This document shows, piece by piece, positions 7,844 to 16,427 of a stretch of DNA of 64,000 bases. The position numbers and the translations under genes are program-made. Position 1 is the stretch's first letter. The number at the start of each line of letters is the position of its first letter. The notes under the pieces are model-generated. The model had not been told where the DNA came from and searched no databases. It was given only the letters and a program-made list of their open reading frames with translations. Source of the stretch: Planctomycetota bacterium (GTDB lineage: Bacteria > Planctomycetota > UBA11346); assembly GCA_013816485.1 (NCBI GenBank), contig JACDEI010000011.1, positions 51,141 to 115,140 of the forward strand, given 5' to 3'.

Positions 7844-8467
7844 TCAGAACGCTGGAGCATCCTCGGGTTTCTCAGGCTTTTGTTTGGGCTCGGGCCGGGG
7901 GCCGCCGTCTCGGCGCTGGTGCAGCGGCCACACCGGTTGGTCCTGCCACCCTTTGCCTTCACCGCCGAACACCGTGTTCCATGCCGGCTCCTTGCCGTCG
8001 AGTTGGTGGGCGGGGATCATGTACACCATGCCAGCATGGGTGATGGCGAAGGCCTTGCGCCCTTGATCCTCATCGATCGGCCACGCGTAGGCGACAAAAT
8101 AGCGTTCGCCGATTGCGCCGAGTCCGGCTTGAATGTGGTAATCGGGCTCCCGCTTCCAGGCGGCGATGTCTTCCACCGTGGCATCAGCAGCCAGTCCGTG
8201 GAGTGTGACCTGTGCGTTGGCGAGAGCCTCCCAGAGCGCAAAGCTGGAGACTCCGGGATCAGTGCCGAGCACCGGGAAGGTCCGGAGGCGATCGGTCAGG
8301 GCAGCCAACGCTGGGTCGTACAACAAAACACCGATGACGTTTGCCCGGTGGTGTGCGATCAGACGTGGGCCATCGGAAATCGTTACCTGAACCAGGACGG
8401 GTGCATCAGCGGCCAGCACTGCGGTGGCGATTGAACAAGCCAAGAACGTTGTCAGCAGGCGGTGCAT
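7844..8467 (-). CDS. Secreted protein of unknown family
   Basis: About 207 residues from MHRLLTTFLACSIATAVLAADAP; this ATG has a ggagaaaacc ribosome site, whereas the one four codons upstream has none. A cleavable signal peptide ends near VLA-AD. The body contains VGIGERYF-like and YFVAYAWPIDEDQGRKAFAITHAGMVYMIP stretches that loosely recall the 'AYAWP...G...F.I...G.VY' ending of DUF2950-like or pilin-like secreted proteins in planctomycetes, but I do not assign it to a family. The last 25 residues are Pro/Glu/Lys-rich and probably disordered. It lies 48 bp upstream of the bufferin sigma factor on the same strand, so cotranscription into that operon is possible. Confidence 0.65.
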   Translation of the reverse strand: MHRLLTTFLACSIATAVLAADAPVLVQVTISDGPRLIAHHRANVIGVLLYDPALAALTDRLRTFPVLGTDPGVSSFALWEALANAQVTLHGLAADATVEDIAAWKREPDYHIQAGLGAIGERYFVAYAWPIDEDQGRKAFAITHAGMVYMIPAHQLDGKEPAWNTVFGGEGKGWQDQPVWPLHQRRDGGPRPEPKQKPEKPEDAPAF

Positions 8468-8552
8468 GGTTTTCTCCAACGCAGAGGGCGGGCGTCGAAG
8501 ATGCTGCCCGTCCGGCGTTCAATTCAAGGGCATCTGCGTGGGCATGCGGAGG

Positions 8553-8629
8553 GTCTTTCCGTGGCACGGGCGTCTCGCCCGTGAGGTGATGACTCCCTCA
8601 TGGGCGAGACGCCCATGCTACGGAAAGAC
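8553..8629. repeat. Long palindrome with the 'gcacgggcgtctcgcccgtg' core
   Basis: The two 32-nt arms (8553-8584 and 8598-8629) pair with about four mismatches around a 13-nt loop. Each arm is itself palindromic (gggcgtctcgccc). The right arm ends two bases before the argC stop codon, so transcripts leaving argC would fold it, which suits a terminator or mRNA-end stabiliser. The left arm shares about 24 identical bases with the palindrome at 12912-12975, showing that this is a dispersed repeat. Confidence 0.8.
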
Positions 8630-8631
8630 GT

Positions 8632-9690
8632 TCACATTCCGCGACGCAGCAGGCCCATGCTCTCATCGAGCCCGAACATCAGATTCAGATTCTGGATCGC
8701 CTGGCCACTCGCACCCTTCACCAAGTTGTCTTCGACCGACGCGATGATCAGCGTGCGTCCATCGAGCGCGGCGGCGATGTCGATGAAGTTGGTGCCGGTG
8801 GTGTTGGCGACCTCGACGTCTTTCGGGGTCTTACGGATGCGCACGAAGGGCCGCTTGCCGTAGGCGGCATTCCACGCGCCGACGACCTGCTCCTGCGTCA
8901 CGCCCGGTTTTACCGTCACGGTGATGGTCGAGTGGATGCCGCGCGTGATCGGTGCGAGGTGCGGCACGAAGGAACAGTGCACGGGTATGCCCGCGGCGAG
9001 TGAGAGCTCCTGGTCGATTTCGCCGGTGTGCTGGTGACCAACGGCCTTGTAGCTGTGGAGGTTCTCATTCACCGCGTAGAACAAGTTGTTGTTCGACTCG
9101 ATGTGGCGTTTGCCTGCGCCCGACAGGCCCGAGTAGCTCACCGACACCAGCGGTGCTGCGAGGTCGATGAGTCCGGCCTTGAGCAGTGGCACCAGCGGCA
9201 GGATCACCGTGGTGGCGAAGCAGCCGGGATTGCCGACTACCGACGCCGAACGGATCGCATCGGTGTGCACTTCGCTGAGGCCATAGACCGCCGTCGGCAA
9301 CAGCTCCGGACACGCGTGATCGTCGCCGTACCACTTCTTGTAGGCAGCATGGTCATGCAGCCGGAACTCCGCGCCGATGTCGACCAGCTTGAGGCCGGCC
9401 TTCAGCAGCTCGGGCACCACCTTGGTGACCTCGGGCGATTTTTTCGCCAGGATCACCGCCTTGGCGCCGCTGGCGCGGATGGCTTCGGGTGTGTCGGGTG
9501 ACATCACCAGATCAGTTTCGCCCGCGAACGACGGCGCTGCGTCAGCGACCTTTTGTCCGCCCAGACGATCGCTGCCAGCGTGCACCACGGTGAAACGCGG
9601 GTGGCTCAGCAGGATGCGCAGGGCGATCTCACCGGCGTAACCGGTGACACCAAGGATGGCGACGGGGATAGAAGCGTTGGCGGCGGACAT
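8632..9690 (-). CDS. argC: N-acetyl-gamma-glutamyl-phosphate reductase
   Basis: This 352-residue enzyme carries out the NADPH-dependent reduction of N-acetylglutamyl-5-phosphate to the semialdehyde, the third step of arginine biosynthesis, in the cytoplasm. The N-terminal Rossmann fold has GVTGYAGEIALRIL (14-27). The catalytic cysteine is C157 in VVGNPGCFATTV. Substrate-binding segments SYSGLSGAGK and HQHTGEIDQEL follow, and the C-terminus has the conserved VEDNLVKGASGQAIQNLN. Length fits the family. No other arginine genes are in the window, although carB at 39 kb supplies carbamoyl phosphate to the same pathway. A palindrome abuts its stop codon and another lies upstream of its start. Confidence 0.97.
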   Translation of the reverse strand: MSAANASIPVAILGVTGYAGEIALRILLSHPRFTVVHAGSDRLGGQKVADAAPSFAGETDLVMSPDTPEAIRASGAKAVILAKKSPEVTKVVPELLKAGLKLVDIGAEFRLHDHAAYKKWYGDDHACPELLPTAVYGLSEVHTDAIRSASVVGNPGCFATTVILPLVPLLKAGLIDLAAPLVSVSYSGLSGAGKRHIESNNNLFYAVNENLHSYKAVGHQHTGEIDQELSLAAGIPVHCSFVPHLAPITRGIHSTITVTVKPGVTQEQVVGAWNAAYGKRPFVRIRKTPKDVEVANTTGTNFIDIAAALDGRTLIIASVEDNLVKGASGQAIQNLNLMFGLDESMGLLRRGM

Positions 9691-9780
9691 GGCGGATTCC
9701 TGAGGTCGCGCATCTCATCGTCCCACGGCAGGGGGGCAAGGTGTCGCGTGTCCAGGTGCGACGTTGGTATGCGGATGTTG

Positions 9781-9892
9781 CTCGCCGGTTGAAACCGGCG
9801 GTCCCGGGGCTGTCGCACTACAGATGACCCGCGTGCGCGAGGACTCTCCCGCCTTCGCGTGCGCCCGGGACCGCCGGATTCCAACCGGCGAG
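9781..9892. repeat. Palindrome with 'gccggttgaaaccggcggtcccgg' arms
   Basis: The left arm (9781-9809) and right arm (9864-9892) pair over about 29 nt with three mismatches. Each arm contains a small hairpin of its own (ccggttgaaaccgg). The 54-nt loop holds gtgcgcgag/cttcgcgtgcgc segments that can pair again, giving a branched structure. It separates argC from the stop of the FAD oxidoreductase gene (9906). Confidence 0.75.
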
Positions 9893-9905
9893 ACGTCACC
9901 GTCCG

Positions 9906-11759
9906 TCAGTTGCCAGCGAGCGCAGCGAACGCCCTACGAATAAACTCCCCACGCGTCACCGCCTGTGCCACCGCATCCGTCGGTACCCGTGCATCCACGG
10001 CAAGCTTCCGCCACCGTACAGCCGTTACCGCATCCATCGGCTTTTCCAACATCACTTCATGGTTGGGATACGTCTCATTGTACTGCCCGCCGATGTTCTT
10101 TCCGCGTTTCGGTTTCTCGCCCTCGGCACGCACCTCCAGCCCATGCAATCCGCCCAGCAACCCCCACCACTGCACCGCGGCAAAGTCGGGATGCCCCGGC
10201 AGCACATCGCTGGCGTAGATCGTCGCCGAGCCATCGATGTGCAGGCGACGTTGCAGGCGGACGACATCGACCTGCTGGACGGTGGTCTTGTGGGTGATGG
10301 CTTCCACCGCCGCATGTCCGGCGGCCTGCCCCAGCGACATCCAGATCGGCTCCAGGCGCAACGCACAGAAGCCGACGTGCGACGACGACACCGCCACCGG
10401 CACCAGCAGGTTGCTGGTCTTGAGCGGCACGATCACGCCATAGGGAATCTGATACGGCATCACCACCTTGTAGAACTCACCGGTGTGTTTGCCGCCGAAC
10501 AGCGGGCCCTCATGGCTGGTGCCGTGGCAGTTGGGGCCGTACTCGCCCATGGCGATGCTGTCCGCATGCAGCACACAGCGCTGGTCGCCCGTGGCTTGGT
10601 CCATGTCGCCTTCGATGAATACGTGTTGTCCGACCAGCCGCCGCGCTTCACGGACATAGAGTTGTTCCGGCAGGTGGCCGTTGCTGGTGAACTCGTCGCG
10701 GCAGAGGCCATACTGCAACGCCTCGTCACGGTAGCGTGCCGGCACCGCGGGATCGTGCTGGAGAAAATACAGCAGGCCGAGGTTGTAGCGCACATGCTCG
10801 GCGAAGATGCGCGCTCGCGTTGTCGCATCACCATCCGGCCAGCCATGGTTGGCACCGGGCATCGACAGCCGGGCGGCGGAGTGCGAGACATCGTTGATGT
10901 CGAACTTGCCGTTCGGCAGCTGTGGGAACTGCGCCTTGTAGATACCGGTGTCGCGCCCCGACTTCTCGGTGAACACCGCTTTGAACGCATTTTTCTCCAG
11001 CAACGGCAGGATGCTGGCGAAATCCTCGCGGCGGTAACCGGCCGGTTCAGGGATGGCGACGCGGTTGTCGGCAGCGTTGGTGAAGGTCAGGCGGAAGTTG
11101 TAGGCCTGGAGCTGGGCATCCGCTTGTTCGTGCGCCAGCGATTCACCGAACTGCGCACGACCTTCGCGACCGACGCGCCAGAGTTCCCCCGCCAGCGCCA
11201 TCAGGTCGCCTTCATAGGTGGCATCGATGTAGACCGTGGCTTTGACCGTGACGGCCTGCTGCTCAGGACCGAGCGCGGTGATGGCGCGTAGTTCCGACGC
11301 CGTGGTGGCCGACGAATCAGCCGCCTGGTTGCGCCGCAACACGTGCCGCGTCAGCACCCGGATGGTCGGCACCTCGGCGACCATGCGTTCCAGGACCAAG
11401 CGGTTGACGGCGGGTTCGGCATGCGTGCCGCGGTGGGTGTCCTTCACCTGGGGCGAGTCCTTACCGTATTTGTCGGCGTAGAACGCCTCCACCCGCTTGG
11501 TGAATTCCAGGAAGGTGCCCGTCAGGCCTTCGTAGGCGTGGTAGTCGGTATGCGTCAGGCCGTTGCTCACCAAGCCGCCGATCCAGGAGTACGGTTCGAT
11601 CAGCACCACCTGTTTGCCCGCGCGTCCGGCGGCGAGCGCGGCGGCAATGCCGGCCGGGGTGCCGCCATAGATCGCCACGTCCGTGGTGATGTCCTCGCTA
11701 GGGGCGGTGGCGATCGACGACAGGACGAACAGCACGGACAACAGCTGGGCGAGACGCAT
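9906..11759 (-). CDS. Secreted FAD-dependent oxidoreductase
   Basis: About 617 residues from MRLAQLLSVLFVLSSIATA, a signal peptide; a longer reading of 34 codons upstream runs through the operator region and into the divergent gene and is rejected. Immediately after the signal comes the FAD-binding Rossmann motif TDVAIYGGTPAGIAAALAAG and the GxG-linked VVLIEPYSWIGGLVSNGL segment typical of the FAD_oxidored (PF12831) family in PVC bacteria. Further family blocks are VYIDATYEGDLMALAG, EQLYVREARRLVGQHVF and a late RLEPIWMSLGQAAGHAAVEA. These periplasmic proteins are usually encoded with carbohydrate-catabolism genes; the substrate is not known. It is divergent from the LacI-type gene, a likely regulator. 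Confidence 0.88.
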   Translation of the reverse strand: MRLAQLLSVLFVLSSIATAPSEDITTDVAIYGGTPAGIAAALAAGRAGKQVVLIEPYSWIGGLVSNGLTHTDYHAYEGLTGTFLEFTKRVEAFYADKYGKDSPQVKDTHRGTHAEPAVNRLVLERMVAEVPTIRVLTRHVLRRNQAADSSATTASELRAITALGPEQQAVTVKATVYIDATYEGDLMALAGELWRVGREGRAQFGESLAHEQADAQLQAYNFRLTFTNAADNRVAIPEPAGYRREDFASILPLLEKNAFKAVFTEKSGRDTGIYKAQFPQLPNGKFDINDVSHSAARLSMPGANHGWPDGDATTRARIFAEHVRYNLGLLYFLQHDPAVPARYRDEALQYGLCRDEFTSNGHLPEQLYVREARRLVGQHVFIEGDMDQATGDQRCVLHADSIAMGEYGPNCHGTSHEGPLFGGKHTGEFYKVVMPYQIPYGVIVPLKTSNLLVPVAVSSSHVGFCALRLEPIWMSLGQAAGHAAVEAITHKTTVQQVDVVRLQRRLHIDGSATIYASDVLPGHPDFAAVQWWGLLGGLHGLEVRAEGEKPKRGKNIGGQYNETYPNHEVMLEKPMDAVTAVRWRKLAVDARVPTDAVAQAVTRGEFIRRAFAALAGN

Positions 11760-11825
11760 GAGAGGCTCCGGTGTGGTGGACGGGTTCATCACCCATCGTG
11801 TCGGATCTTGTCCGGGTTGCGCAGG

Positions 11826-11846
11826 TTCTACGTTCTCATCGTAGAA
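11826..11846. promoter_or_regulatory. Candidate LacI-family operator
   Basis: The 21-bp palindrome ttctacgttctcatcgtagaa has perfect 7-bp arms (11826-11832 and 11840-11846) and sits in the 86-bp gap between the divergent oxidoreductase and LacI-type genes. The last A of the right arm is the first base of the proposed lacI-type ATG, so a bound repressor would block its own translation start or a nearly leaderless promoter as well as the divergent promoter. This is inferred from position and symmetry only. Confidence 0.5.
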
Positions 11847-12853
11847 TGCCGAGCCCTCCACCCACTATGCAGGACGTTGCCGAGGCCGCCGGCGTGCACC
11901 GCACCACGGTATCGCTGGCGCTGCGCGACAGCCCCAAGCTGCCGGCGGCGACCCGGGCGCACGTGCAGGCGGTCGCCAAGCGTCTGGGCTATCGGCCAGA
12001 TCCGCTGGTGTCGGCGCTCATGACCGCGCGCGTCAGTCGTCGCCATCCGGTGCATCAGGGCACGCTCGCCTTCCTCAGCAACGACACCAAGCGTCCGCCG
12101 GACTGGGCGCGTTTCCCGAAGTCGTATGGCCGGTTGTTTCGCGGCGCGGCTGAGCGCGCCACGGAGCGCGGTTACGACCTCGCGCCGTTCTGGCTGCGTG
12201 AGCCTGGGCTCACCGGTGCGATGTTCTCACGCCAACTCAGCGATCGCGGCATCCACGGCCTGCTCATCGCGCCGCACAGTGGCTCGGACAACCGCATCGA
12301 CCTCGACTGGTCGCGCTTTGCCGTGGTGGAGTTGGGCTACAACCTTGTCGAGCCGCAGGTCCATCGCGTGGTGCACGACTACTTCGGCGCGATGAAACGT
12401 GTCTGGCACGAGGTGCTGGCGCGCGGTCATCAGCGCATCGGTTTTCTGCTGCCAGAAAACGCGGTGACCAAGACCCGGCACCTGTTGCGTGCGGCCTTCA
12501 TCGATGCCCAGCAGTTGTTGCCACCGGACGCGCGCCTGCCGATCCTGTCGCCACCACGCCTGACGCAGGACGTCATCGATCCGTGGCTTGAACGCGGACA
12601 GCCCGACGCCGTGATTATCGGCGGCATCCAGTACCCTGGGTCGCCGCCGTCGTTCCGCATTCCACGCCGCATCCCGGTGTTCAACCTTGACTGCGTGCGC
12701 CGCGGCGGTGGTGACGTGGGCATCTTCCAAGACTGGCCGGCGATGGGCGCGATCGGCGTTGATCTGCTGATCGCGCAAATGGGCCGCGGTGAATATGGTC
12801 TGCCAGCGCAGCCGTACTCGGTGTTGGTTGCGGGGCATTGGCAGGCGGGTTGA
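11846..12853 (+). CDS. LacI family transcriptional regulator
   Basis: About 335 residues starting at MPSPPPTMQDVAEAAGVHR. The start is chosen so that the LacI helix-turn-helix (TMQDVAEAAGVHRTTVSLAL, residues 7-26) lies at the N-terminus; upstream codons read through the operator palindrome. The hinge region RLGYRPDPLVSALM follows, in a form common in Verrucomicrobia-type LacI proteins. The ligand-binding domain is recognisable in GTLAFLSND, GYDLAPFWL, RGIHGLLIAP, a RGHQRIGFLLPE block and the C-terminal QDWPAMGAIGVDLLIAQM. Both possible ATGs (11846 and 11867) lack a clear ribosome site, so the transcript may be leaderless. It probably controls the divergent oxidoreductase and itself; the effector is unknown. 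Confidence 0.88.
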   Translation: MPSPPPTMQDVAEAAGVHRTTVSLALRDSPKLPAATRAHVQAVAKRLGYRPDPLVSALMTARVSRRHPVHQGTLAFLSNDTKRPPDWARFPKSYGRLFRGAAERATERGYDLAPFWLREPGLTGAMFSRQLSDRGIHGLLIAPHSGSDNRIDLDWSRFAVVELGYNLVEPQVHRVVHDYFGAMKRVWHEVLARGHQRIGFLLPENAVTKTRHLLRAAFIDAQQLLPPDARLPILSPPRLTQDVIDPWLERGQPDAVIIGGIQYPGSPPSFRIPRRIPVFNLDCVRRGGGDVGIFQDWPAMGAIGVDLLIAQMGRGEYGLPAQPYSVLVAGHWQAG

Positions 12854-12911
12854 GGATAACGGGAACGCGGCTTGGCCGCCAAGCCGCCAAGATGGAACGT
12901 CGGTTTTTGAA

Positions 12912-12975
12912 CGTGGCACGGGCGTCTCGCCCGTGGTCGGACGCGACCAACCACGGGCGAGACGCCCGTGCCACG
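12912..12975. repeat. Perfect 26-bp palindrome, second copy of the gcgtctcgc repeat
   Basis: The arms at 12912-12937 and 12950-12975 are perfect reverse complements (cgtggcacgggcgtctcgcc..., 26 nt) around a 12-nt loop. About 24 bases are identical to the palindrome beside argC at 8553. Upstream, at 12871-12893, a separate gcttggcggc word pair (cttggccgccaagccgccaag) forms another small hairpin. The element follows the LacI-type stop by 58 bp and could end its transcript. Confidence 0.8.
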
Positions 12976-13149
12976 CAAACACCCGTTCACGGCTCTTTCC
13001 GCTCCGAACTTGGCCGCTTCCGCTGCGCCGTCGTGGCTGTTGTTGCTCACTCGTCGCTGCTTGTGGCGATTGTCTGAAAGTCGCGTGCACGTGGGGCTAT
13101 ATTCCGCTGACCACTGGCGGCGTTCTGCCGTGGCGGTCGGGAATCCCGC

Positions 13150-16100
13150 ATGCGCCTTGCTGCCCTGTTGTTGTCCATCGCCACCGTGCCGTCGCTGGTC
13201 GCGGCGCAGTTCGACTTCAACCGCGACGTGCGGCCGATTCTCTCCGACGCGTGTTTCGCCTGTCATGGTCCGGACGAGGCGAAGGCCAAGGCCAAGCTGC
13301 GGCTCGACTCGCGTGAGCACGCACTCAAGCCGGCGAAGTCGGGTGCGTTGGCGATCGTTCCTGGGAAACCGGACGAGAGCGAACTGATCAAGCGCATCCT
13401 CACCAGCGACGAGGACGACGTCATGCCGCCGCCCAAGGCGCACAAGACGTTGACCACAGCGCAGAAGGAAACCCTGCGCTCGTGGATCGCGCAGGGGGCG
13501 GACTACCAAGGACACTGGGCGTTCACGCTGCCGAGCCGCCCGCCGGTGCCGGTGCCGTCTGGTCCGCTCAAGGACTGGGCGCGCACACCGGTGGATGCCT
13601 TCATTGCTCAGCGATTGACGAGTGAAGGTCTGAAACCACAGCCAGAGGCCGCACGCGAAGTCCAGATCCGTCGTGTGACCCTCGATCTCACCGGCCTGCC
13701 GCCGACGCTCGCGGAGATCGATGCCTTCATCGCCGACACCAGCTCGCAGGCGTATGAGCGTGTCGTCGACCGCCTGCTGATGTCACCACGCTTCGGCGAG
13801 CACCTGGCCGCGCGCTGGCTCGACGCCGCGCGGTACGCCGACAGCCACGGTTTTCAGACCGACAGCAGCCGCTTCATGTGGCCGTGGCGTGACTGGGTGA
13901 TCAAGGCTTTCAACGCCAACCTGCCGTTCGATCAGTTCACCATCGAACAACTCGCTGGTGATCTGCTGCCGCAGCCGACCACCGACCAACTGGTCGCCAG
14001 CGGGTTCAACCGCAACCACCGCATCAACGGTGAAGGCGGCATCATCAACGAGGAATGGCGCATTGAGAACGTCATCGACCGGGTCGAGACCACCGGCTCC
14101 ACCTGGATGGCGCTGACCTTCACCTGCGCGCGTTGCCACGACCACAAGTACGACCCGATCTCGCAGCGCGAGTTCTACCAGATGTTCGCCTACTTCAACG
14201 ATATCGCTGAAAGCGGCACCATCCAAGGCGCGTCGAACCGCGCGGGCGGCAATCCGGATCCGGTGGTGATGCTGCCGGATGCGACGCAACAGCAGCGCAT
14301 CGCCGAACTGCAGCAGGCCATCCCTGTGGCGGAGCAGGCGATCACCGCTGCGCGTCCATTGATGGCGTCGGCGCAGGCGACGTGGGAGACCGCCTTCATC
14401 GCCCAGGTCGACAGCGAGGTCCCCGCGTGGGCCGCGCTCACAGCGAGCGAGGTGGTCAGCAGTGGTGGCGCAACTTTTGCGCGTCAGTCCGACGGTTCAT
14501 GGCTGGCGGGTGGCAAGAATCCCAACAACGACACCTATGAGATCACCGCACCGATTCCCAGCGGAGCCTTCACTGGCATACGTCTAACCGTGACGCCGGA
14601 TGCCTCGCTGCCGAACCAGAGCCTGGGGCGCGCGAGTAACGGCAACTTCGTGCTCAGTGGTGTGGAGGTCGAGATCAGTGCACCGTCGCTGAAAGAGCCG
14701 CTGGTGGCGGACTTCACTCGCGCCGAAGCGACCTATCAGCAGAAGGGCTGGGAGGTCGCGCAGATCGTGCAGGATCAGCCCAAGGACAAAAAGAAGCAGA
14801 AAAACAAAACCGGCTGGGCGATCGACGGGAACGATCCCGCGCTGCGCCTCGAACGCCGTGCGATGTTCCTCTGTGTTCCCATCGAGGTGCCGGAGAAGGC
14901 CACCATCACCATCCGTCTGATCCACGGTTCGCCGTTTCCCGACCACAACATCGGGCGGTTCTCGCTCTCTGTGGCGAGCCTGCCAACCACGCTGATCAAA
15001 CTCGACGGAGCGAAGGTGCCGGAAAGCCTGCGCACCGCGCTGCACATCGAACCGGCCAAGCGCAACGCTAAGCAGAAGGACGAGGTCGCCAAGTTCTTCA
15101 AGGACAACACCGACAATCCGCTGCGTCGGGCCGAGTCAGATCTCGCTGCGCGGCGCAAGGCCTTGGCGGAGTTCACGGCCAAGATCCCCTCGGTGATGGT
15201 GATGAAGGAGTTGGAAAAACCGCGTGAGGCGCGCATCCTGCTGCGTGGCGAGTACGACAAGCCGGGCGAGGTGGTGACGCGGGCGCTACCGAAATTCCTG
15301 CCAGCACTGCCAGAGGGCGCGAGCAACGATCGTCTGGGTTTGGCCAAATGGCTGGTGAGCGGGAAACACCCGCTGACTGCGCGCGTGTGGGTCAATCGTC
15401 TGTGGGAAAACCTGTTCGGCACCGGCATCGTCACGACCTCGGAGAATTTTGGCTCACAGGCCGATTGGCCGACGCACCCGACACTGCTCGACTGGCTCGG
15501 TGCTGAGTTTGCTACGCCGACCGTGCTGCCAGCAGTTGCCGGTACGCCAGCCAAGGCGTGGGACATGAAGGCGATGATCAAACTGCTGGTGACCAGCGCG
15601 GTGTACCGACAGGCCACGGTGTTGTCGCCCGAGCTCGCTGAGCGTGATCCGGTCAATAAACTGTTGGCCCGCGGACCGCGGTTTCGTCTGAGCGCCGAAG
15701 CGTTGCGTGACCAGGCGCTGTCACTCTCCGGCCTGCTGGTCGAACGTATTGGCGGGGAGAGCGTCAAACCCTACATGCCGGCCAACATCTGGGACGAGAC
15801 CAGCGTCTATGGTGACATGCGTGGTTACAAATCGGACACTGGTGACGGCCTGTATCGTCGCACGCTGTACACCATCTGGAAACGCACGGCGGCACCGCCG
15901 ACCATGCTGTTGTTCGATTCCCCCAGTCGCGAGATCTGCACGGTCAAACGCACGCGCACCAACACGCCACTGCAGGCGCTGGCGCTGCTGAACGAGGTCA
16001 CCTACGTCGAGGCGGCACGCAAACTGGCGGAACGCATGCTGCGTGAAGGCGGCGCGACTGCGGAACAACGCATCACCTGGGCGTTCCGCAGCGTCACTGC

Positions 16101-16311
16101 ACGCAAGCCGACCGCTGAGGAGGTCACGTTGCTGGGCAATGGCCTTTCCAAGCGTCTGGCGCGTTACCGCCAGGAACCAGAAGCAGCCAAGCAACTGGTG
16201 ACGCAGGGGGCCAGTGCTCCGCCGGCGGATCTTGATGCTGCCGAACTCGCGGCCTATACCACAACGGCGAACGTGCTGCTCAACCTCGACGAAGTGATTA
16301 CCCGGGAATGA
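13150..16311 (+). CDS. PSCyt1/DUF1549/DUF1553 secreted c-type cytochrome-like protein
   Basis: This 1053-residue protein begins with a signal peptide ([19 protein letters not shown]). A planctomycete-cytochrome C domain with CxxCH ([17 protein letters not shown], residues 35-51) follows. The DUF1549 region (about 140-350) includes [32 protein letters not shown] and [19 protein letters not shown], a second CxxCH. A middle insert of about 350 residues is a carbohydrate-binding-like beta domain. The DUF1553 region (about 700-960) has [18 protein letters not shown] and [29 protein letters not shown], with the ending typical of the family. It is followed by DUF1501 with a 65-bp gap, the standard pairing. 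The role is unproven; these pairs are abundant in polysaccharide-degrading planctomycetes and are thought to act in the periplasm. Confidence 0.93.
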   Translation: MRLAALLLSIATVPSLVAAQFDFNRDVRPILSDACFACHGPDEAKAKAKLRLDSREHALKPAKSGALAIVPGKPDESELIKRILTSDEDDVMPPPKAHKTLTTAQKETLRSWIAQGADYQGHWAFTLPSRPPVPVPSGPLKDWARTPVDAFIAQRLTSEGLKPQPEAAREVQIRRVTLDLTGLPPTLAEIDAFIADTSSQAYERVVDRLLMSPRFGEHLAARWLDAARYADSHGFQTDSSRFMWPWRDWVIKAFNANLPFDQFTIEQLAGDLLPQPTTDQLVASGFNRNHRINGEGGIINEEWRIENVIDRVETTGSTWMALTFTCARCHDHKYDPISQREFYQMFAYFNDIAESGTIQGASNRAGGNPDPVVMLPDATQQQRIAELQQAIPVAEQAITAARPLMASAQATWETAFIAQVDSEVPAWAALTASEVVSSGGATFARQSDGSWLAGGKNPNNDTYEITAPIPSGAFTGIRLTVTPDASLPNQSLGRASNGNFVLSGVEVEISAPSLKEPLVADFTRAEATYQQKGWEVAQIVQDQPKDKKKQKNKTGWAIDGNDPALRLERRAMFLCVPIEVPEKATITIRLIHGSPFPDHNIGRFSLSVASLPTTLIKLDGAKVPESLRTALHIEPAKRNAKQKDEVAKFFKDNTDNPLRRAESDLAARRKALAEFTAKIPSVMVMKELEKPREARILLRGEYDKPGEVVTRALPKFLPALPEGASNDRLGLAKWLVSGKHPLTARVWVNRLWENLFGTGIVTTSENFGSQADWPTHPTLLDWLGAEFATPTVLPAVAGTPAKAWDMKAMIKLLVTSAVYRQATVLSPELAERDPVNKLLARGPRFRLSAEALRDQALSLSGLLVERIGGESVKPYMPANIWDETSVYGDMRGYKSDTGDGLYRRTLYTIWKRTAAPPTMLLFDSPSREICTVKRTRTNTPLQALALLNEVTYVEAARKLAERMLREGGATAEQRITWAFRSVTARKPTAEEVTLLGNGLSKRLARYRQEPEAAKQLVTQGASAPPADLDAAELAAYTTTANVLLNLDEVITRE

Positions 16312-16318
16312 CGGATTT

Positions 16319-16427
16319 GTCCGATGTCCGATGTCCGATGTCCGATGTCGATTGCACCCGAATCAATGGAGACGCCATGAAACACGCCGCGCCACGCCGA
16401 CAAGACATCGGACATCGGACATCGGAC
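16319..16427. repeat. Word-array palindrome (tccgatg) spanning the DUF1501 start
   Basis: The left arm (16319-16354) is four tandem copies of the 7-bp word tccgatg plus flank. The right arm (16404-16427) is three copies of its complement, catcgga. They give at least 24 perfectly paired bases. The 49-nt loop between them holds the DUF1501 ribosome site (ggag, 16367-16370) and its ATG (16377). The right arm lies inside the coding sequence and is translated as DIGHRTSDV ahead of the Tat motif. This is the only word array in the window that clearly straddles a start codon. Confidence 0.9.

Noticed and set aside
11759..11861. Upstream extension of the FAD oxidoreductase N-terminus
   Set aside because: It would run through the operator and overlap the LacI-type gene; the signal peptide begins exactly at 11759.
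16319..16427. Short CRISPR-like array
   Set aside because: The unit is a 7-bp word without spacers, and the second block is its reverse complement. No cas genes are nearby. The same applies to the other word arrays.
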